Assembly (NCBI RefSeq): GCF_015477355.1
Contig: NZ_JADLRJ010000006.1
Location: 62,001 to 126,000, forward strand
DNA length: 64,000 nt
Direction of reading: 5' to 3'
From: Nocardia blacklockiae
GTDB lineage: Bacteria > Actinomycetota > Actinomycetes > Mycobacteriales > Mycobacteriaceae
Shown: in pieces, positions 1-7,640 of the stretch
Layout of the letters: the number at the start of each line of letters is the position of its first letter
Position numbering within the stretch: the first letter of the stretch is position 1
Translations under genes and position numbers: made by a program
Notes under the pieces: model-generated
Database searches by the model: none
Told to the model about the DNA's origin: nothing
What the model saw: only the letters and a program-made list of their open reading frames with translations

Positions 1-1
1 C

Positions 2-346
2 GAGCAGCAGGGGTTGGTTCGGCCGGAGCGGTCCAGTAGTGGATATCGGGTGTACGACGAAGGCGAATTGCGGGTCGTCCGGAAGATTCGGGCGCTGCTC
101 GAATTGGGATTCGAGCTCGCCGATACGCGGCCGTTCGTCACCTGTTTGCGGTCGGGATTCGACAGCGGGGACGAATGCCCGGAATCGGTGGAGTCGTTGC
201 GCCGCAAGCTCGCCGAGGTCGACGAGGCGATGGACCGGCTCGCGGACGTCCGGAAACGGCTGACCGAACGACTCGACGACACGATCGGAGAACCGCCGGA
301 ACCATTGTGCGAGTTCACCTATCAAGGGTCGGAGGCGCATCGGTGA
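2..346 (+). CDS. MerR family transcriptional regulator, 5' end missing
   Basis: The C-terminal part of a MerR-type DNA-binding regulator; the reading frame is already open at the window edge, so the first residues of the winged-helix domain are absent. The visible start, EQQGLVRPERSSSGYRVYDE, is the second half of a MerR helix-turn-helix and wing, followed by the dimerisation coiled coil (EVDEAMDRLADVRKRLTERLD). A single Cys in the middle (FVTCLRSG) and one in ECPES could be ligands but no clear metal or redox motif is seen, so the inducer is unknown. The stop overlaps the GTG of the next gene by two bases, so regulator and oxidoreductase are very probably co-transcribed and the oxidoreductase is a likely target. 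Confidence 0.85.
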   Translation, partial: EQQGLVRPERSSSGYRVYDEGELRVVRKIRALLELGFELADTRPFVTCLRSGFDSGDECPESVESLRRKLAEVDEAMDRLADVRKRLTERLDDTIGEPPEPLCEFTYQGSEAHR

Positions 347-1212
347 AGTTCGCGATCAGCTACAACACGGCGTTCAACGGCACCGACCCCGACCGCCTGA
401 CCGCCTTCGCGCAGCACGCCGAGAACTGCGGGTTCGAGGCGATCTACGTGCAGGACCACATCGCCCTGTATCCCGGTGCCTCGTACGGAGGGAACGAACT
501 CCCGCCGACGCTGACCTACCTCGACCCCCTGGACTGCCTGAGCTTCATCGCCGCGGCCACCACGCGGATCCTGCTCGGCACCGGCGTGCTGTTGCTGCCC
601 TACCGGCATCCGGTCGTACTCGCCAAACGCCTTGCGACAGTGGATGTGCTGTCCAAGGGGCGGATGCGGCTGCTCACCGTCGGGCTCGGCACCTTGCCTG
701 GTGAGGCGCGGGCGGTCGGCGTGGACTTCGCCACCCGAGGACGACGCGCCGACGAGGCCATCGACGTGCTGCGGCTGTTGTGGGCGGGCGGCTCGGAAGG
801 CGTCACGCATCACGGTGAGTTCTTCGGCTTCGACAAGCTGTGCAGCTACCCGAAACCTGTTGGGGTGCAGACGCTGCCGATCCATGTCGGCGGCTCCAGC
901 CGTGCGGCCGCGCGTCGGGTCGGTCTGCGCGGTGACGGGTACTTCGCCGGAGGCATGCTCACCGAGCACGAGCGCGACCACCAGATGACGTTGGCGCGCA
1001 AGGTTGCTGCGGAAGCGGGTCGAGACCCTGCCGCCCTGGAGTATACGCGTTGGGGGTCGAGCGACATGCCTGTCGAGCGCGTGCAGGACCTGGCCGAGCA
1101 CGGGGTGGATCGGGTCGTGGTGAACTTCGCGGGGAGCGAACCGGCGCAGCAGTACGACCAGATGTCGGAATTCGCAGTACGATTCGGCCTCTCCTCCGTG
1201 CCCGCGGCATAA
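343..1212 (+). CDS. LLM-class F420-dependent oxidoreductase
   Basis: A 289-residue member of the bacterial luciferase-like monooxygenase superfamily, probably using coenzyme F420. The N-terminus (KFAISYNTAFNGTDP), the segment YVQDHI near residue 40, the strand ILLGTGVLLLPYRHP and the later IHVGGSSRAAARRVG are typical of the TIM-barrel F420 subgroup. Substrate cannot be read from the sequence. GTG was chosen as start because it overlaps the stop of the MerR gene and gives the standard family N-terminus. A longer upstream extension in this frame would lie inside the regulator and has no family-like sequence. F420 use agrees with the F420 biosynthesis gene fbiD later in the window. Confidence 0.85.
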   Translation: MKFAISYNTAFNGTDPDRLTAFAQHAENCGFEAIYVQDHIALYPGASYGGNELPPTLTYLDPLDCLSFIAAATTRILLGTGVLLLPYRHPVVLAKRLATVDVLSKGRMRLLTVGLGTLPGEARAVGVDFATRGRRADEAIDVLRLLWAGGSEGVTHHGEFFGFDKLCSYPKPVGVQTLPIHVGGSSRAAARRVGLRGDGYFAGGMLTEHERDHQMTLARKVAAEAGRDPAALEYTRWGSSDMPVERVQDLAEHGVDRVVVNFAGSEPAQQYDQMSEFAVRFGLSSVPAA

Positions 1213-1286
1213 CCGCTGGGTTCGAGGCTCTGCGGGATTGCCGACGACACCGCGGCCGAGTCGCCGGTGTGTTCGTTGCCAGCCGG

Positions 1287-1832
1287 TCAGGTGCTCCGAA
1301 TCCCCGCGAGCACGATATCTATTGCCCGGCTCAGGGTCTCGGCATCCGTAGGCTGAGAGGCCGAGGCCTGCGCCAAACCCCTGATGAGTAAATAGATCTC
1401 GTCGACGGTCACCGCGGAGCGGACCGAACCGTCCTCGCGAGCACGGGACAGCACCGCGTCGACCTTCCCGCGCAGATCTCGCGAGATCGACCGCACCGAG
1501 GCGGGCATCCGCCCGTCGGCGTCGAGCAGCGAGGCCAGTGTCAGCTTGGTCGCGCCCGTTTCGATCATCACGCGGATCAGTGTGCGCAGCGCGTCCCACG
1601 CGTCGTCGCCCGCAGCGAGCTCGTCCGCTCGACTGCCGAGGTCGCTGAAGTGGGCGAGCAGGGTGGCCTCGAGCAGGTCGGCCTTGGTCGGGAAGTGGCG
1701 GAAGACCGTCGCCACGCCCACGCCGGCGCGCCGTGCCACCTCCTCGGTGGAACCGGCCGCGCCCTGCTCGCCGAACACCGACGCCGCGGCGGCGAGGATG
1801 CGCTCGCGGTTCTGCCGGGCGTCGTGCCGCAC
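1287..1832 (-). CDS. TetR family transcriptional regulator
   Basis: A 181-residue TetR repressor. The N-terminal helix-turn-helix is clear (EVARRAGVGVATVFRHFPTK at about residues 31-50), followed by an all-helical ligand-binding domain. The GTG start gives MRHDARQNRERIL, a normal TetR N-terminus; there is no better upstream start with a ribosome-binding site. It is divergent from the SnoaL-like gene, and the spacer carries two copies of an inverted repeat, so it probably represses both genes. The ligand is unknown. The family call is secure, while its target is an inference from position. Confidence 0.88.
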   Translation of the reverse strand: MRHDARQNRERILAAAASVFGEQGAAGSTEEVARRAGVGVATVFRHFPTKADLLEATLLAHFSDLGSRADELAAGDDAWDALRTLIRVMIETGATKLTLASLLDADGRMPASVRSISRDLRGKVDAVLSRAREDGSVRSAVTVDEIYLLIRGLAQASASQPTDAETLSRAIDIVLAGIRST

Positions 1833-1868
1833 AGTCCTTCTCCTCTCGACGGCCGCGACCACTTTAAC

Positions 1869-1910
1869 CGGAGTCGAGACTTCGCTACAGTAAGCGGAGT
1901 CGTCACTTCG
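1869..1910. promoter_or_regulatory. Two tandem putative TetR operators
   Basis: Two 16-bp copies, at 1869-1884 and 1895-1910, share the form CGGAGTCGNNACTTCG and each is an inverted repeat of the type CGNAGT-N4-ACTNCG. Their starts are 26 bp apart, which places them at a regular helical spacing. They lie in the divergent promoter between the TetR gene and the SnoaL-like gene, and the second copy ends 15 bases before the SnoaL-like start. This is what a locally acting TetR dimer pair would need. Confidence 0.7.
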
Positions 1911-1924
1911 TTTAGGGGATGGAT

Positions 1925-2404
1925 ATGAAGACTCCGGCCGACGTCGTCGAAGCCGTGACCGCCGGCGTGAGCCGTTTGGTGGCGGGCGGGCTCGATGAAC
2001 GTGAGCGCGAGGCTCAGCTGGACGAGCTCGCCGGGTACTACGCCGAGCGGACCGACGTGCGGCACCCGTTCGCTCCGCTGGGCGACACCCCGCTGCGCAC
2101 ACGCGCCGAGCTGCGAGCGCATTTCGCCGCCGGGCCGGGGCGGACCGGAGCGGTCGAGAAGTTCGGGCCGCGGCAGGTGGTGGTGCACGAGACCAAGGAT
2201 CCCGAGGTGGTGATCGTCGAATTCGCTTATCACGGAAGGGCGCACGGCCGGGAGTTCGAGATGCCGTGCATCTTCGTCGTGCGGGTGCGTGACGGGTTGA
2301 TCGTCGAATCCCGGGATTACGCAGACCATGTCGGTTCCGCGCGCGGCTTCGGCAAGCTCGGCGCGCTCGCCGCCGCGCTGGCTGCCGAGGCCGAAAACGA
2401 CTGA
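1925..2404 (+). CDS. SnoaL-like / NTF2-fold protein
   Basis: A 159-residue protein with the pattern of the SnoaL-like cone fold: an N-terminal helical part (AVTAGVSRLVAGGLDERERE), a YYAERTDVRHPFAP segment, then strands with RQVVVHETKDPEVVIVEFAYHGR and a C-terminal SRDYADHVG. Members are small enzymes or ligand-binding proteins acting on hydrophobic or polyketide-like compounds, and the substrate here is unknown. An ATG two codons upstream is possible, but AGGGG sits 7 bases before the chosen ATG. It is divergent from a TetR gene with two shared operators, so it is probably an inducible detoxification or metabolic gene. Confidence 0.72.
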   Translation: MKTPADVVEAVTAGVSRLVAGGLDEREREAQLDELAGYYAERTDVRHPFAPLGDTPLRTRAELRAHFAAGPGRTGAVEKFGPRQVVVHETKDPEVVIVEFAYHGRAHGREFEMPCIFVVRVRDGLIVESRDYADHVGSARGFGKLGALAAALAAEAEND

Positions 2405-2616
2405 GCGGCAAGGCTTAAGTGGCGCGCTGGGCCGCCGTCGAAGTTTCGCGAGACCATGCCTCGCGCGGTGACACGCCCGGGCGGGATCGGTCGGACGAGG
2501 GGCCAATCCGCCGCGGGTGACGGGCACGAATACACCTTGACCGCAAGCTGTTTCGTTGTGCCGGGCTTGCACCAGATGGCTGGTGTGCCCGGTTCGTGGT
2601 GCCCGGAGGCGGAGGC

Positions 2617-3378
2617 ATGGTTCCGGAATTGGTTGTCACAGTGCTGGCCGCGTTGGCGGCGGTGCTGGTGTTCCTGATCGGTTCGCGGTTGCGGCCCAAA
2701 TCGTGGCAGCAGACCGAGGAACATGCCGCCGGGGAACTCGTGCTCGACGTGGTGAAGAACTTCTTCGTCGCGGTCGTGGCATTCGTGGTGGTGCTGTGCT
2801 GGCAGCAGTACGACAACGCGCAGACCCACACCGTCGCCGAGGCGAAGGGCCTGGTCGACACGTATTGGGCCGCGCATCAGCTGCCCGAACCCGAACACGA
2901 GCGCATTCAGGGCCTGGTGCGCGAATACACCGAGCAGGTAGTCGGGCCGGAATGGGACGCCATGAATCACGAGGGGCGCCTCAGCGAGGACGCGGAGCAC
3001 ACCCTGGATTCGCTGCGCGACGCCGCGCAAGCCCTGCCCGCCGACGAACCCGCCGCCGAGGACCTGCGCTCGCGGGCGCTCGACAGCCTCGACGATGTGG
3101 CCGACGCCCGGCACGACCGCGAGGTCGACGTGCGGCGCAGCGTGCCCGGATTCCTGGTGGTGGCACTGATTTTCGGCACGATCCTGATGTTGCTGATCCC
3201 GGTGCTGTCCGGGTTCCGGCCGACCGTCAGCAGCGTGCTGATGATCGCGGTGCTGGGCGTGGTGGTGGGCCTGATCCTGCTCGAGATCCGCAACCTCGAC
3301 CGCCCCTTCTCCGGCGCGACCATCGTCCCCCGCGACGCCTACGAGCTGGCCCTGTCCCGCTACCAGCACGTCGACTAG
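2617..3378 (+). CDS. DUF4239-type integral membrane protein
   Basis: A 253-residue membrane protein. Two hydrophobic segments near the N-terminus (about residues 4-24 and 40-58, FFVAVVAFVVVLCW) and two near the C-terminus (VPGFLVVALIFGTILMLLIP and SVLMIAVLGVVVGLILLE) enclose a soluble central helical region of about 115 residues rich in Asp and Glu. This two-plus-two layout, with a conserved NLDRPFSG just after the last segment, is that of the bestrophin-like DUF4239 family, whose function is not established. The ATG has GGAGG 7 bases upstream; a GTG 7 codons earlier lacks one. Only 14 bases separate it from the exported protein downstream, so the two are probably one operon. Confidence 0.8.
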   Translation: MVPELVVTVLAALAAVLVFLIGSRLRPKSWQQTEEHAAGELVLDVVKNFFVAVVAFVVVLCWQQYDNAQTHTVAEAKGLVDTYWAAHQLPEPEHERIQGLVREYTEQVVGPEWDAMNHEGRLSEDAEHTLDSLRDAAQALPADEPAAEDLRSRALDSLDDVADARHDREVDVRRSVPGFLVVALIFGTILMLLIPVLSGFRPTVSSVLMIAVLGVVVGLILLEIRNLDRPFSGATIVPRDAYELALSRYQHVD

Positions 3379-3392
3379 CGACGGAGGGTCGG

Positions 3393-4325
3393 ATGATTGC
3401 CGAAAACCACAGGGGCGCAACGGCACTCGCCCTCGCCGCACTGACCTCGCTGGCGCTGTGCGGTCCGGCGGCGGCCGAGCCGGTCGATGCCCCGTCCATA
3501 TCCGGTGACAGTCCGCGTAGCAATGGTGCCCCCGATGCGGTCCGCGATGTTCTGGGTTGGACCGGCAGTGCGGATCCGGAGCCGGGAAACGCCGGGGCGC
3601 GCAGCGCGGATGACGGTACGGAGTTGCGTATCACCGGCAGTGCGGAGTCCGGCCCGAGCCGCAGTGCCGGCCAGCGTTTCGGCGGCGCTCCCGACGAAGT
3701 ACCGCTGATTTCGAGCACAGCCGATCCACCAGCGGTCGTCCGTCCACCCTCGGAGACACGGGATTATGCCGCGGCCCCCACAGCGGCTCTCGGCCTGGAC
3801 ACCGGCAGTGTCGCCGCCGCGTGCACGGGCAGTGCGCTCGTCGGTGGCTCGGCGCTCGTCCTCGGATCGGCGGCGGGTAGCGGTGTGCCCGGGCTGATCG
3901 GCACCGGTTCGGGTGGATCGGCGGGGAGCAGCCTGGTGCCCGGCCTGGTGGGTACCGGTTCGGGGTCGGGCGTGGGCAGTTCCGCGGTGGGCAGCGCGAT
4001 GACCGGCAGTGCGCTGCTGACCTGCCTGCTGTTGCTGCCGACCGGGCCGCCACCCGAACCCGAACAGCCGCTCCGACTGCGCCCGCCCGAACCACCGCAC
4101 GCTGTCACCCCCGCTCCGCCCGTGGCCATCGCCCGCAACGCGACCCCACCGATATCCGAGTCCGAACCCGACGCCGAACCGCCACGACACGAGGCCCGAG
4201 CCGCTGCGCAACAGCCCGAACCGCACAACGCCTGGAACACCGTGATCATGATGACCATGCTGGTCACGGTGATCGTCGCCGCCAGCGCGCGCGGCCGCGC
4301 CTCCATCCGCCGCGGCTATCACTGA
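3393..4325 (+). CDS. Exported low-complexity Gly/Ser/Pro protein with C-terminal membrane anchor
   Basis: A 310-residue protein I do not recognise. It begins with a Sec-type signal peptide (LALAALTSLALCGPAAAEP), continues with a Gly/Ser/Asp-rich region built on TGSA/TGSG motifs, then a Pro-rich stretch with several PEP repeats, and ends in a membrane segment (VIMMTMLVTVIVAASA) followed by a basic tail (RGRASIRRGY). The layout suggests a surface protein anchored at its C-terminus. The same 12-base string ACCGGCAGTGCG recurs within the gene, so the motif repeats partly at DNA level. GGAGGG precedes the ATG. It follows the DUF4239 gene by 14 bases, probably as an operon partner. Confidence 0.68.
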   Translation: MIAENHRGATALALAALTSLALCGPAAAEPVDAPSISGDSPRSNGAPDAVRDVLGWTGSADPEPGNAGARSADDGTELRITGSAESGPSRSAGQRFGGAPDEVPLISSTADPPAVVRPPSETRDYAAAPTAALGLDTGSVAAACTGSALVGGSALVLGSAAGSGVPGLIGTGSGGSAGSSLVPGLVGTGSGSGVGSSAVGSAMTGSALLTCLLLLPTGPPPEPEQPLRLRPPEPPHAVTPAPPVAIARNATPPISESEPDAEPPRHEARAAAQQPEPHNAWNTVIMMTMLVTVIVAASARGRASIRRGYH

Positions 4326-4455
4326 CCCGAGTCGGGATTGATCGTGAGCCGCACCTCGCCGTCGCTGGCCGCCGCAGTGTCGCCATACCGCGCCTGTTCG
4401 CCCCACCTTCCCTGCCAGCCGCCTTGTCCGCCGCCCTGTCGCTAAGGTGCATTGC

Positions 4456-4914
4456 GTGCGGGAACGCGAGGTGTTGGAGGACTACATCGGCGGGGGCGGG
4501 CTGATGCAGTTGTCGACCGTGGGGGTCGAGGGGGCGCCGGTGGTGTGCACGGTTTGGTATGTGTCGGCGTTTCGGCCGGATCGGCTGTACTTCGTGTCGC
4601 GGACGGATCGGGAGCATTCGGTGAATATTCGCCGCAATCCTGTTGTCGCCGGGGCTGTTGTGCAGCAGCGACCGGCGGAACTCGGGCTGACGGCGCGCGG
4701 GACGTCGTTCACGGGGCGGGCGGTGGAACTGCCCGGTACCGGCATCGACGCGGTGAAGGAGGCGTTCGCGGCACAGTGGCCGCGCGCCGCGGGTCTGCTC
4801 GAGGCCATGCCCGACTGCGCGTCGCGGATGTACGAGATCGCCGTCGACCGGTGGGTGCTGTACGACGAGGAGAATTTCCGGGAGCGCCCGCGCCGGGAGA
4901 TCGCCGCGCGGTAG
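4456..4914 (+). CDS. Pyridoxamine 5'-phosphate oxidase-like (PPOX) flavin/F420-binding protein
   Basis: A 152-residue split-beta-barrel protein. The pattern MQLSTVGVEGAPVVCTVWYV, then LYFVSRTDREHSVNIRRNP, is typical of the PPOX / F420-dependent reductase family that binds FMN, F420 or haem and often reduces small molecules. The start is placed at the GTG that lies 7 bases after a TAAGGT hexamer at 4443-4448: this matches a leaderless actinobacterial promoter. A GTG three codons earlier would fall inside the -10 box. The substrate is unknown. Confidence 0.78.
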   Translation: MREREVLEDYIGGGGLMQLSTVGVEGAPVVCTVWYVSAFRPDRLYFVSRTDREHSVNIRRNPVVAGAVVQQRPAELGLTARGTSFTGRAVELPGTGIDAVKEAFAAQWPRAAGLLEAMPDCASRMYEIAVDRWVLYDEENFRERPRREIAAR

Positions 4915-4999
4915 GCGCGATAGGTCTCGAAGAGCGATGATGGTCGAGCCGGGCGGCTCGAGGGCGAGCGCGCGATCCGGCCGAGTGCGAGGAGGTCGC

Positions 5000-5803
5000 G
5001 TGGAGCGCACACCCGATTGGTCGCCCGACGACATCGATCCGGCCGTGCCCAGCTCGGCCCGCATGTACGACTACGTACTCGGCGGATTCAACAACTTCGA
5101 GGTCGACCGCAAACTCGCCGACTGGGTGTCGCAGACCATGCCGGAGGTCGCGCAGGGCGCCCGCGACAATCGCGCGTTCCTGCGGCGGGTGGTGACGTTC
5201 CTCGTCCGCGAGGCGGGAATCCGGCAGTTCCTCGACCTCGGCTCCGGCATCCCGACCGCCGGCAACGTGCACGAGATCGCGCAGCGCCTGGACCCCGACA
5301 CGCGGGTCGCCTACGTCGACATCGACCCGGTCGCGGTGACCGTGTCGCAGCGACTCCTCGCCGGGGACCCGCACGCCACCGCCGTCCGCGGCGACCTCAC
5401 CGACATCGCGCCGATCCTCGCCGATCCCGAAGTCCGCGGCCTGCTCGATTTCAGCCGGCCGGTCGCGGTGCTGCTGGTGTCGGTGCTGCACTTCGTGCCC
5501 GAGAGCGCCCGCCCGGCGGACATCATCGCCGAACTGCGAAAGACGTTGGCGCCGGGCAGTTCTCTGGCCATCTCGCACTTCACCCACGAAGGGCGGGAGG
5601 AGTACGCGAAACGCATCGTCGCCATGTCGCGGCAGACGCCCACCACCACGACACCGCGCACCCGCGAACAGATCGAGGAGTTGTTCGCCGGGTTCACCCT
5701 GGTCGAACCCGGTCTGGTGGACGCGGTCGAGTGGCGGCCCGAGGAACCGGAGCCGCCGACGACGCGATCGGGTTGGTACGCCGGCGTCGGCATGTTGAAC
5801 TGA
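5000..5803 (+). CDS. DUF574-type SAM-dependent methyltransferase
   Basis: A 267-residue protein of the actinobacterial S-adenosylmethionine methyltransferase family formerly DUF574. Diagnostic features are the N-terminal PSSARMYDYVLGGFNNFEVD, glycine-rich SAM motif LDLGSG at residues 78-83, acidic YVDIDP at 105-110 and VLLVSVLHFVPE later. Family members are abundant in actinomycetes and most have no known substrate. GTG was chosen because GAGGAGG lies 4 bases upstream and the resulting protein starts as the family does (MERTPDWSPDDID). An upstream in-frame ATG exists without such a site. It stands alone between the PPOX gene and the convergent SRPBCC gene. Confidence 0.85.
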   Translation: MERTPDWSPDDIDPAVPSSARMYDYVLGGFNNFEVDRKLADWVSQTMPEVAQGARDNRAFLRRVVTFLVREAGIRQFLDLGSGIPTAGNVHEIAQRLDPDTRVAYVDIDPVAVTVSQRLLAGDPHATAVRGDLTDIAPILADPEVRGLLDFSRPVAVLLVSVLHFVPESARPADIIAELRKTLAPGSSLAISHFTHEGREEYAKRIVAMSRQTPTTTTPRTREQIEELFAGFTLVEPGLVDAVEWRPEEPEPPTTRSGWYAGVGMLN

Positions 5804-5871
5804 CGCGACCAGGCCCGCTTCGGCAGCGGGCCGCGAGGCGACCGGCGTGTCGGTCCGACCAGAAGTCGCTG

Positions 5872-6351
5872 CTACGCCGCGGCGCGTAGGGCGCGCACCA
5901 CGGGACTCCACCGCACCGGCCGGCGCACCGATCCGGTGACCGCCTGTTCCGCGCGATCGAACGCGTCCTCGACGCACGCGTCGTGCATCCACCGGATGGC
6001 GAGTGGCCAGCTCAGGCGTGCCCGGCCGCGCAGACGCAGGACCAGCAGATGTCGCAGTTCGACCATCGTGTTCCCGTCCGGCCGGACCGAGAATTCGTGG
6101 AAACCCTCGAGACCGCGTGATTCGTTGAACGCGAACCGGATTCGGCGGCCGGGCTCGTATTCCTCGACGGTGTAGCGCACGGGTCCGTGCCCGCCGACCG
6201 CACCGACGCCGAGCGGCCGGTCGAACCGCATGGGCGGCCAGCGATCTCCCGGCCAGAGTCGATCGTCCTCTCCCGCAAGGGAATCGAGGAGTGCACCGGC
6301 TTCGGTGACGCTGCCGGGGAATCGTCGAATGTGGATGTTGAGCACGGCCAT
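5872..6351 (-). CDS. SRPBCC (START/polyketide cyclase-like) family protein
   Basis: A 159-residue protein with the alternating strand pattern of the SRPBCC helix-grip fold: GPVRYTVEEYEPGRRIRF, then FHEFSVRPDGNTMVELRHLL, ending in a long helix with RWMHDACVEDAFDRAEQAV. Such proteins bind hydrophobic ligands or act in lipid and polyketide chemistry, and nothing here fixes the ligand. The gene faces the methyltransferase. Its upstream region carries a 6-bp-arm inverted repeat 36 bases before the start, so it is probably regulated by a TetR- or MarR-like protein that is not adjacent. Confidence 0.72.
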   Translation of the reverse strand: MAVLNIHIRRFPGSVTEAGALLDSLAGEDDRLWPGDRWPPMRFDRPLGVGAVGGHGPVRYTVEEYEPGRRIRFAFNESRGLEGFHEFSVRPDGNTMVELRHLLVLRLRGRARLSWPLAIRWMHDACVEDAFDRAEQAVTGSVRRPVRWSPVVRALRAAA

Positions 6352-6386
6352 TGTCGTACAGCCTTTCGGTTCGATATGAAGTGAAC

Positions 6387-6406
6387 GCTCTAGATTGAAT
6401 TAGAGC
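6387..6406. promoter_or_regulatory. Inverted repeat GCTCTA-N8-TAGAGC, putative operator
   Basis: A perfect inverted repeat with 6-bp arms and an AT-rich 8-bp centre, set in an AT-rich patch between the divergent SRPBCC and M48-like genes. It begins 36 bases upstream of the SRPBCC start, where a repressor site would be expected. No regulator gene is adjacent. Confidence 0.45.
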
Positions 6407-6599
6407 ATGCCTTCCATTTCGGCGGAACCGGTCCGGTGCATGACCTGGGCCACTCCGAGATTCGGGTGAAGGCGGACGGGCGAGATTGCTAGCTGGTTGC
6501 CGATAGCTGTAGGGGGCGAGGGGTGACACTGTTCACAAATCCGCTTCCTCGCGCGAGATCGATTAGGCGTCGCGCCCCGGATCCGCTGTACCGTCGTGC

Positions 6600-7595
6600 A
6601 TGACCTCCGAAGTGATCGCGAACGCGAACCACCCCGGTGGGACGGCGACCGCCCGGCGCACCGTGGCGGACCGGGCGCGGGTGTGGGCGGCGTTGTTCCT
6701 GGCCGCGCTACCGTCCGCGGCGGTGATGACCGTACTGCTCTACGGACTCGGGCTGGCGCTGGGATTCGCTGCGGCCGCAGTTGTTCCGGTGCTGTGGTTC
6801 CTAGTGTGCACGGCGTGGGGCGCGGTGTATTTCCGTGCTGCGGAACGGCGTTGGCCGCTGCGCCGATTCGGCCTGCGGCCGCCCACCTTCGACGAGCGAG
6901 CCGTCCTCACCGCCGCGTGGGACGACGTCGCCCGCACCGCCGGCGTCCCCGCCTCGTCGTCGTCGCTGTGGGTGCGCGAAGCCCATCGACAAGACCTACC
7001 GCCGGACCGGTTGGTATCGGTAACCGCGGGATCGCTGAACGCGTTGTCGCCCCGGGAGCTGGAGGCGGTGCTGGCCGTGAAACTGGCGCGCCGAACGCAT
7101 GGTCGTGCGGCGTTCTGGCGGTTCGTGTTCCGGCGCTACAACGCGCCGGTGGTGCTGGGCGAGCAGGTGTTGCTGTCGGGTCCGGTGATCGCCGGTGAGG
7201 CGTTGGCACGGCAGGTCCCGGCGCGGAGCGCGCGCGTCTTCTCGAGTGTGTGGAATGCGGTGAGCCGGCTGCTGGTGGCCTGTCCGATCGTGGCGACGGC
7301 CACGGTGATCGTGGGGCTGCCCGCCGCGTTGCTGCTGCGTGTGGCGCCCGAGGTCGCGGTGGTCGTGCTGCTTCCGCTGGTGCGGAGCGCGGTGTTCCGA
7401 GCCGACGCGACCGTGGTCGACCTGGGCTACGGGCCGGATCTCTGTGCGGTGCTGCGAGATCGGCCGTCCCCCGGAACTCGGATGTCGGACCCGCTCTCGC
7501 TGTCGGCGTCGGTGCTCGACCCGACCTCGGACGATCGGATCGGGCGGATGCGTGACCGGCTCGATGAACTGGCCCGGCTCGGGCGGGTGGGGTGA
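6600..7595 (+). CDS. M48-like membrane protein lacking the zinc-binding residues
   Basis: A 331-residue protein with two N-terminal membrane segments (about 28-48 and 50-75) and another hydrophobic pair near 225-265. The body resembles an M48 (HtpX/Ste24-like) metallopeptidase: LSPRELEAVLAVKLARR at 149-165 corresponds to the usual LSxxELEAVLAHELAH, and FRADATVVDLGYG at 266-278 corresponds to ExxADRxAxxLGYG. The HExxH motif reads VKLAR here and the downstream Glu is Val265, so all three ligands are gone and peptidase activity is not expected. It is probably a non-catalytic pseudo-protease with a scaffold or regulatory role. TACCGT at 6589-6594 is a possible -10 box with a leaderless start. Confidence 0.7.
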   Translation: MTSEVIANANHPGGTATARRTVADRARVWAALFLAALPSAAVMTVLLYGLGLALGFAAAAVVPVLWFLVCTAWGAVYFRAAERRWPLRRFGLRPPTFDERAVLTAAWDDVARTAGVPASSSSLWVREAHRQDLPPDRLVSVTAGSLNALSPRELEAVLAVKLARRTHGRAAFWRFVFRRYNAPVVLGEQVLLSGPVIAGEALARQVPARSARVFSSVWNAVSRLLVACPIVATATVIVGLPAALLLRVAPEVAVVVLLPLVRSAVFRADATVVDLGYGPDLCAVLRDRPSPGTRMSDPLSLSASVLDPTSDDRIGRMRDRLDELARLGRVG

Positions 7596-7640
7596 GCGTG
7601 GTGCCCTACTCGGCGGACGGCCTGTCCCGCGGCAGAGCGA

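Noticed and set aside
2556-3392. Upstream extension of the exported TGSA-repeat protein frame
   Set aside because: It overlaps the DUF4239 gene, is Arg-rich, and the signal peptide with a GGAGGG site begins only at 3393.
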